Assembly (NCBI RefSeq): GCF_000428585.1
Contig: NZ_AUAF01000006.1
Coordinates: forward strand, 30,798 to 94,797
DNA length: 64,000 bases
Reading direction: 5' to 3'
DNA from: Zooshikella ganghwensis DSM 15267
Lineage (GTDB): Bacteria > Pseudomonadota > Gammaproteobacteria > Pseudomonadales > Zooshikellaceae
How positions within the stretch are numbered: position 1 is the first letter of the stretch; each line of letters starts with the position of its first letter. The position numbers and the translations under genes were made by a program. Below, piece after piece: positions 59,406 through 64,000 of the stretch. Under the pieces are notes generated by a model, which was given only the letters and a program-made list of their open reading frames with translations, made no database searches and was not told where the DNA came from.

Positions 59406-61382
59406 ATGCAGAGCTATGCTGTTTGGCGTAAAGGATTACATAAACCAAATCAGCCTGCTGTTCGGCCTTCAGGCTGGCAGCTTTTTATCCATAATCGCCT
59501 GGCGTATGTGGGAATGTGGGTTTTTGTTGGTTGTACCATCGTAGCCTGTTTATCACCTATTCTGCCAATGCCTGACCCTAATGAAACGGCACTTGCCCAG
59601 CGTTTGGTTAAGCCTTGGTTTACGCAATGGCTTGCCTCAGGAGTAGAGCAGGACCATGGGGGAGATAGTGGATGGTTAGGGACTGACCACTTAGGACGAG
59701 ACATGTTGTCACGTTTATTATGGGGAACACAAGTCAGTTTACTGGTAGGCATTTCGGCAACCTTAGTTGCTGCATTGGTTGGGTCTCTCCTGGGATTAGT
59801 TGCAGGTTTTTGGGGAGGGCGTACTGATAACTTGCTGATGCGGGGTATCGATATGCTAATGGCTTTTCCCTATATTCTTTTGGCTTTAGCGATTGTGGCC
59901 GTATTAGGTGCAGGGTTGATGAATGCTTTGCTTGCTATCGCGATCGTCAATATTCCCTTTTTTGCACGTAATGTGCGTGGTGTCACCCTTGGTATAGCCC
60001 GTCAGCCATTTGTTGAAGCTGCACATTTAGTGGGCAAAAACAGACTGCAGATTTTATTGACGGATGTGTTGCCTAATGTCTTGCCTACTATCGTGATCAC
60101 CATGACAACCACCCTAGGCTGGATGATTCTTGAGACAGCAGGGCTAAGCTTTTTAGGGTTAGGTGCACAACCACCGCAGGCAGACCTGGGCGCTATGTTA
60201 GGGGAAGGGCGAAAGCTATTATTTACGGCTCCCCATGTGTCGGTTATCCCGGGCTTGATGATATTTATTTTGGTCATGAGCATTAATCTTGTTGGGGATG
60301 GTATACGTGATGTGCTGGATCCTCGCTTAAAGTCTGGTGTAATGGGACGGCCTGCGGCAGCAACTGATGTGCAGTGTGAAAAGATTAAAAGCGAAATGAT
60401 TACCGCTGAAGTGGATGGTCTTCAAGTAAATCAGTTGCAAACGGAATTTCGAATTGGAGCTACTACCTATCAGGCTATCAATGATGTCAGCTTAACCCTA
60501 GCGGCTGGTGAGTGCATGGGGCTGGTGGGGGAGTCAGGCTGTGGTAAGTCCGTTTTAGCACTTTCTATTGCACGTTTGGTCCCTTCGCCACCAGGCTGTA
60601 TTGTGCACGGAGAGGTCAGGCAGGCCAGGGATGACTTATTACGTATACCTTTGAGTCAGTTGCAGAACATACGAGGTAACAAGGTGGCGTATGTTTTTCA
60701 AGATCCCGCAACAGCATTGCATCCGCTGTTTACTATAGGCGATCAGCTAGTAGAGGCAGTTCGGTCACATCATCCAGTTTCGTACCAACAAGCATGGCAG
60801 CAAGCGATTAATTGGCTTGAGCGGGTGCAGATACCTAATCCACAGCAGCGTGCACATAGCTACCCTTATCAGCTATCGGGTGGTATGCGGCAGCGGGTGG
60901 TGATTGCGATGGCATTAATAAATCAACCCCAGGTGTTAATTGCTGATGAGCCAACAACGGCATTAGATGTGACAGTTCAAGCTCAAATTTTGAGGTTACT
61001 TAAAAAGCTACAGCAGGATACAGGTGCCGCATTATTGTTTATTACTCATGACTTTGGCGTCGTCGCTTCGCTTTGTGAGCGAGTAGCCGTTATGTATGCA
61101 GGACAGATTGTTGAAATGGGGTATACGTCGGATGTCTTGAATCACCCAGCACATCCCTATACTCACCAATTAATTCGATGTGTTCCTAAGTTAGGTAATC
61201 CATTAACGGAGGAAGGCAAGCTTGCCACCATTGAGGGGTTACCGCCAGCCACCAATGCACTACCTACGGGTTGTTTCTTTAAACCACGGTGTCCTTGGGC
61301 AGACGCGAGTTGCAGCAAGTCTTCCATTGCCTTGACGCCTATAGCCAGTCAGCATTGGGTACGCTGTGGTAAGCCATTATGA
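59406..61382 (+). CDS. Fused ABC permease (DppC-type) and ATPase (DppD-type)
   Basis: A 658-residue fusion. Residues about 25-305 are a DppC-type permease: 'WLGTDHLGRDMLSRLLWGTQ', then the EAA loop with PFVEAAHLVGKNR, then GLSFLGLGAQPPQADLGAML. Residues about 325-650 are an ABC ATPase: Walker A GESGCGKS (about 375), Q-loop VFQDP, signature LSGGMRQR (about 490), Walker B VLIADEPTTALD and H-loop ITHD. It ends with the oligopeptide-ATPase C-terminal region (HPYTHQLIRCVPKLG) and a cluster of four Cys. Permease-ATPase fusions of this order are a known variant in the peptide/nickel class. The end overlaps the next gene by 4 bp (ATGA), so translation is coupled. It replaces two separate genes and fixes a 1:1 ratio. 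Confidence 0.93.
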   Translation: MQSYAVWRKGLHKPNQPAVRPSGWQLFIHNRLAYVGMWVFVGCTIVACLSPILPMPDPNETALAQRLVKPWFTQWLASGVEQDHGGDSGWLGTDHLGRDMLSRLLWGTQVSLLVGISATLVAALVGSLLGLVAGFWGGRTDNLLMRGIDMLMAFPYILLALAIVAVLGAGLMNALLAIAIVNIPFFARNVRGVTLGIARQPFVEAAHLVGKNRLQILLTDVLPNVLPTIVITMTTTLGWMILETAGLSFLGLGAQPPQADLGAMLGEGRKLLFTAPHVSVIPGLMIFILVMSINLVGDGIRDVLDPRLKSGVMGRPAAATDVQCEKIKSEMITAEVDGLQVNQLQTEFRIGATTYQAINDVSLTLAAGECMGLVGESGCGKSVLALSIARLVPSPPGCIVHGEVRQARDDLLRIPLSQLQNIRGNKVAYVFQDPATALHPLFTIGDQLVEAVRSHHPVSYQQAWQQAINWLERVQIPNPQQRAHSYPYQLSGGMRQRVVIAMALINQPQVLIADEPTTALDVTVQAQILRLLKKLQQDTGAALLFITHDFGVVASLCERVAVMYAGQIVEMGYTSDVLNHPAHPYTHQLIRCVPKLGNPLTEEGKLATIEGLPPATNALPTGCFFKPRCPWADASCSKSSIALTPIASQHWVRCGKPL

Positions 61383-62398
61383 ATGTTCAACCTGGTCATT
61401 ATCCTATATTAGAAGCGAAGCAGTTGTGGCGCACCTTTAGCGAAAAGCACTCATTTTTTAGGCGAAAGCAGCAGGGATTGCATGCCTTGCAAGGGGTTGA
61501 TCTGTCAGTGCAGGCTGGTGAAGTGCTAGGGGTTGTCGGTGAATCTGGCTGTGGTAAGTCCACATTGGCTCGCTTATTAGTGGGATTAGACCGTCCTTCA
61601 CGAGGTGATGTTTATTTTAATAACACACCCATTCACAGGCCTGATTCACAACACATGTTGGGTATGTATGACAAAGAAAATAAATACTCACTCGCTAAAT
61701 CCTTACAATATGTTTTTCAGGATGCGGTAAGTGCGCTTAATCCTCGCAAAACAGTAGCAATGAGTTTGCAAGAACCCATGCAATATTTATTGGGTTTGAC
61801 ACGCCAGCACAGTGAAACCAGGTTAAAACAATTGATGGCTCAGGTTAAATTACCTTATGAACTATTACAGCGCTATCCTCATGAGTTGTCAGGAGGTCAG
61901 GCGCAACGGGTGGGAATTGCTCGGGCATTGGCTGCTGATCCAAAGGTTTTGGTGTTAGATGAGCCAGTGTCAGCATTAGATGTTTCTGTTCAGGCGCAAG
62001 TGCTTAATGTACTACTGGAATTAAAACAAACACATAAATTGACGTATGTGTTTATTAGTCATGATTTATCGGTAGTCGAAAAAATAAGCCAGCGAGTGAG
62101 TGTAATGTATTTTGGTCGAGTGGTTGAGCAAGGACCTGTTAATGATGTTTTTCAACAGCCATGTCATCCCTATACACGACTGTTATTAGCTTCAATTCCC
62201 AGGCTTGACCAGTCACTTGATATGAGTGGTATGGATAGTTCTACTGAACTACCTGATCCATTTAATCCACCTAAAGGGTGTGCATTTGCACCTCGATGTT
62301 CCAGAGCTAAGCCAACCTGCTTTCAGAAACAGCCAACATTATCCACGATGCCTGGAGAGCAACATACCGCAGCTTGTCACTTTCCACATTTATCCTAG
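61379..62398 (+). CDS. ABC transporter ATP-binding protein, DppF/OppF-type
   Basis: A 339-residue second ATPase of the importer. Walker A is GESGCGKS (about residue 54), Q-loop VFQDA, signature LSGGQAQR, Walker B VLVLDEPVSALD and H-loop ISHD. The C-terminal oligopeptide-ATPase region reads HPYTRLLLASIPRLDQ, followed by a Cys-rich segment (GCAFAPRCSRAKPTC, then AACHF) like those in OppD/F-type ATPases, where Cys can bind an iron-sulfur cluster. The start overlaps the preceding gene (ATGA). The stop codon TAG is made from the TA target of a MITE insertion plus the element's first G; without the insertion the gene would stop at TAA in the same place, so the protein is unaltered. Confidence 0.93.
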   Translation: MNVQPGHYPILEAKQLWRTFSEKHSFFRRKQQGLHALQGVDLSVQAGEVLGVVGESGCGKSTLARLLVGLDRPSRGDVYFNNTPIHRPDSQHMLGMYDKENKYSLAKSLQYVFQDAVSALNPRKTVAMSLQEPMQYLLGLTRQHSETRLKQLMAQVKLPYELLQRYPHELSGGQAQRVGIARALAADPKVLVLDEPVSALDVSVQAQVLNVLLELKQTHKLTYVFISHDLSVVEKISQRVSVMYFGRVVEQGPVNDVFQQPCHPYTRLLLASIPRLDQSLDMSGMDSSTELPDPFNPPKGCAFAPRCSRAKPTCFQKQPTLSTMPGEQHTAACHFPHLS

Positions 62399-62662
62399 GG
62401 CCTGTTAACACTATTTGAATCACCACTGCCGTAGACTATTTTTCCACCTGGCAAGGCACAAGGAATGCCGTGTAGTCATTCTACATAAGTGACTTGTAAC
62501 GCTGCTAGGTGGAAAAATAATCACGGCCCGAAGGGTTATGATGGTAAAAGCACTACTCGTTGTTGCTCATTGCTCATTTAGAACCACTAAACTTCACGCT
62601 TCGCGCCTAGATTAGTGCTTTTACCCCCATAACAGTGATATTAAAATAGTGTTAACAGGCCC
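62398..62662. mobile_element. 265-bp MITE-like element with TA target duplication
   Basis: Perfect 19-bp terminal inverted repeats begin GGGCCTGTTAACACTATTT (62398-62416, complement 62644-62662), flanked by TA on both sides (62396-62397, 62663-62664). Inside are two more inverted repeats: 62429-62452 with 62504-62526 (TATTTTTCCACCT core) and 62535-62555 with 62613-62633 (GGTAAAAGCACTA core). It has no coding capacity. TA duplication suggests mobilisation by a Tc1/mariner-IS630-type transposase elsewhere in the genome; the family is inferred. It separates the ABC operon from the next gene and may fold into a strong transcript-end structure. Confidence 0.85.
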
Positions 62663-62705
62663 TAATGAGACTCGTTGTTGGGTTAATTAAAAGGAGAGCT
62701 TTTAA

Positions 62706-63284
62706 ATGGACTTAAAACAACATTTAAAAGAAGGCGGTGGGTTTCTTTGTTGGTTTGCGTTGCTTATTTTAGTGGGATGTGCAGGACACATTGCTCCTGA
62801 GAAAAGTGAGTTACACGGTGTTGATGGTGTAGCTTGTGTCGGATACATTGATCAGCCTCCTGAAGGTGTTGTAGCGGAAGAAGATGAGTCATTGCTTGAT
62901 GAATCTTTAGGAGTAACAGGAGAAGGGAAGCTATGTGCAGGAAAAACGTTTGTAGCAACCAAACCCGTTAAGGTTTACCAAGTATGGAATAGTCAAAAGG
63001 ATTACACTAAGTATGGTCATTGGTGGTCATTTCAAGTACCTCATGGCCCTAAACAACAATACCGAGAACAAAATGTGATTTGTCCTTCTTGGAGCACATT
63101 AGACCGAATGAGTGAATGTACTTTAAAACCAGGTACTAAATTGGTGGTTGGTCCTGGCCAAAGTGCAAACTGCTTGTCAATAAGCTATCCAAAATCTGCC
63201 GTTAATCAAGTATTTGTACCTAATGATTCACGTAAGGACATTTTATACGTCGAAAACTGTACACCAGGCGACGTTTGGCCTTAA
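62706..63284 (+). CDS. Cys-rich lipoprotein of unknown function
   Basis: A 192-residue protein. The signal peptide ends in lipobox LVGC (Cys25). The mature part has six Cys (VACVG, KLCAG, VICPS, SECTL, ANCLS, ENCTP), probably three disulfides, and an acidic linker (about residues 55-68). The beta-rich C-terminal half includes TFVATKPVKVYQVWNSQKDY, then GHWWSFQVP. Ribosome-binding site AGGAGAG (62692-62698) supports ATG 62706. It is monocistronic. I recognise no family. Its promoter would lie within or overlap the adjacent MITE. Confidence 0.8.
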   Translation: MDLKQHLKEGGGFLCWFALLILVGCAGHIAPEKSELHGVDGVACVGYIDQPPEGVVAEEDESLLDESLGVTGEGKLCAGKTFVATKPVKVYQVWNSQKDYTKYGHWWSFQVPHGPKQQYREQNVICPSWSTLDRMSECTLKPGTKLVVGPGQSANCLSISYPKSAVNQVFVPNDSRKDILYVENCTPGDVWP

Positions 63285-63365
63285 ACTGCATGTATACCCT
63301 TCACGAATGATTTCTAGGTTTTGTTATCTTCACTCCTCACCCCAATCACCTATTAATACAGGCTC

Positions 63366-63478
63366 ATGGGTAATATAGGCTCATGGGGCTTCGTCACTCG
63401 ATGGCCGCACCTAAAAACCATTGGTATTGGGTATATTACCCATCAAAACGGTGGAAGCAGAAAATGCTTACACCGTTT
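63366..63478. terminator. Stem-loop cluster between convergent genes
   Basis: The cluster includes a 13-bp stem with one mismatch, AAACGGTG-G-AAGCA / TGCTT-A-CACCGTTT (63446-63478). On the minus strand it is followed by a TTTT run. A 12-bp perfect inverted repeat ATGGGTAATATA / TATATTACCCAT (63366-63377, 63432-63443) lies beside it. AGGCTCATGGG is repeated directly at 63360 and 63377. The stem most likely ends transcription from both the lipoprotein gene and the MFS fragment. Confidence 0.5.
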
Positions 63479-63485
63479 CAATTGA

Positions 63486-63895
63486 CTATGACATCAGTTG
63501 TGGCTGCTCTGTGGTAGCGCGTTTTTTAAGGTAAATGTGGCAAATAAAAAGCAAAGGTCCAGCGATACTTACCATTGATAAAAAGATAAATGAATACCGA
63601 TAATCAATGTAAAGGAACAAGACGGTATATACCGAAATGATTGATGCACGCATAAAAAGAACTACGCGTTGAGCTTGCGCAATGAACCGTCCAATAAATT
63701 GATTGGGAATGTAGTGCATGATGATCGTTTGACTGGCAATTCTGGACAGTCCATTGAATAGCCCCCAGCCAGCAGAAGCCACATAAAACAGAGTTATTCC
63801 TGTGAAGTTAATGAGCATAGCGGTTGATAAGAAAAAGCCAATGCCCGCACAGATTAGTAAAATAACGCGATGCTCGACTTTTATTAGTTTGAAAT
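63486..63895 (-). pseudogene. MFS transporter, C-terminal fragment
   Basis: The frame runs on the minus strand from the hairpin at 63896-63955 to the TGA/TAG end near 63486. About 136 residues are protein-like: LIKVEHRVILLICAGIGFFL, then TAMLINFTGITLFYVASAGW, 'GLSRIASQTIIMHYIPNQFI GRF', and a final pair of membrane segments ending in a basic tail KKRATTEQPQ. The loop 'IPNQFIGRFIAQAQ' and four or so hydrophobic spans fit the last third of a major facilitator protein (normally ~400 residues). An ATG at 63816-63818 exists but lacks the upstream half of the transporter, so I regard the gene as cut by the element at its 5' side. Substrate unknown. Confidence 0.6.
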
Positions 63896-63955
63896 GACAA
63901 CCCCTGACCCCAACCTTTGTTTTGCCGAAACAAATTCAAAGGGACAGGGGATGTC
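63896..63955. repeat. Long hairpin at end of MFS fragment
   Basis: GACAACCCCTGACCC (63896-63910) pairs imperfectly with GGGACAGGGGATGTC (63941-63955), and TTTGTTT-TGCCG-AAACAAA pairs inside. The hairpin lies exactly where homology-like MFS coding ends and includes the ATG of the next frame. It could be a REP-like palindrome or the end of an insertion sequence. Confidence 0.55.
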
Positions 63956-64000
63956 AGTAGAAGAGTTTATCATAGCAGTTTATTGCTGGGTTGATGATAC
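63951..64000 (+). CDS. Possible start of an IS transposase, cut by window edge
   Basis: Frame ATG 63951 reads MSVEEFIIAVYCWVDD and stays open to the edge. This resembles the N-terminus of DDE transposases of the IS982/IS4-like type, which often begin with a similar 'EEFI..V...DD' helix. The start codon lies in the right arm of the 63896-63955 hairpin, a common way to limit readthrough expression of transposases. Only 16 codons are visible, so the call is tentative. Confidence 0.4.
   Translation, partial: MSVEEFIIAVYCWVDD

Noticed and set aside
1..64000. tRNA, rRNA, riboswitch or prophage genes
   Set aside because: No cloverleaf ending in CCA with TTCGAAT-like T-arm, no rRNA signature and no phage structural genes were recognised by eye; a tRNAscan/Infernal run would be decisive.

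Overview
The window looks like chromosome of a marine-type gammaproteobacterium, possibly of the Oceanospirillales. This is inferred from the mixed 40-50 % GC, a BetT-like BCCT osmolyte transporter, RAYT transposases with REP-like palindromes, SurA/parvulin-type lipoproteins and a large Rhs protein. I cannot place the genus from sequence alone. No tRNA, rRNA or CRISPR array was recognised by eye.

Bases 1-50,588 (about four fifths of the window) are a surface/secreted giant-protein locus, all on the + strand. It opens with the 3' part of a gene whose 5' end lies outside the window. That part alone encodes more than 10,740 residues: five TIG/beta-propeller/SbsA-Ig modules, further Ig and propeller stretches, three tandem Big_1-like domains, and then a C-terminal third. 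The C-terminal third alternates thrombospondin-type-3 (TSP3) calcium-binding arrays with Ig, carboxypeptidase-regulatory-like domains and a four-times repeated domain that I do not recognise. Two overlapping-style lipoprotein genes follow, a parvulin PPIase and a relative without an obvious parvulin domain; they are plausible periplasmic folding factors for the giant proteins. Next come a 1,948-residue MshQ-like/TSP3/Ig protein with nine 225-bp tandem TSP3 units and a ~3,000-residue Rhs/YD-repeat polymorphic toxin, which has an AT-rich toxin tip and a candidate immunity gene 10 bp downstream. Two structured 'cloverleaf' repeats with compensatory changes sit just downstream of the two TSP3-bearing genes.

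Bases 50,589-54,558 are a scrap-yard of mobile and decayed genes. It holds a staircase of three RAYT transposase copies (70-codon stub, 18-codon stub, intact gene), an orphan HicB-like antitoxin with a possible toxin remnant, and a periplasmic solute-binding protein gene broken by one extra T in a T-run.

Bases 54,559-62,397 are ordinary transport genes. A BetT-like choline/betaine transporter ends in a strong terminator. It is followed by a complete peptide/nickel-type ABC import operon: solute-binding protein, DppB-type permease, a fused DppC-permease/DppD-ATPase, and a DppF-type ATPase. A 265-bp MITE-like element with 19-bp perfect terminal inverted repeats has inserted into the stop codon of the last gene, converting an inferred TAA into TAG.

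Bases 62,663-64,000 hold a Cys-rich lipoprotein of unknown function, terminator-like hairpins, a 5'-truncated MFS transporter fragment and, at the right edge, a hairpin leading into what may be the first codons of an IS transposase.
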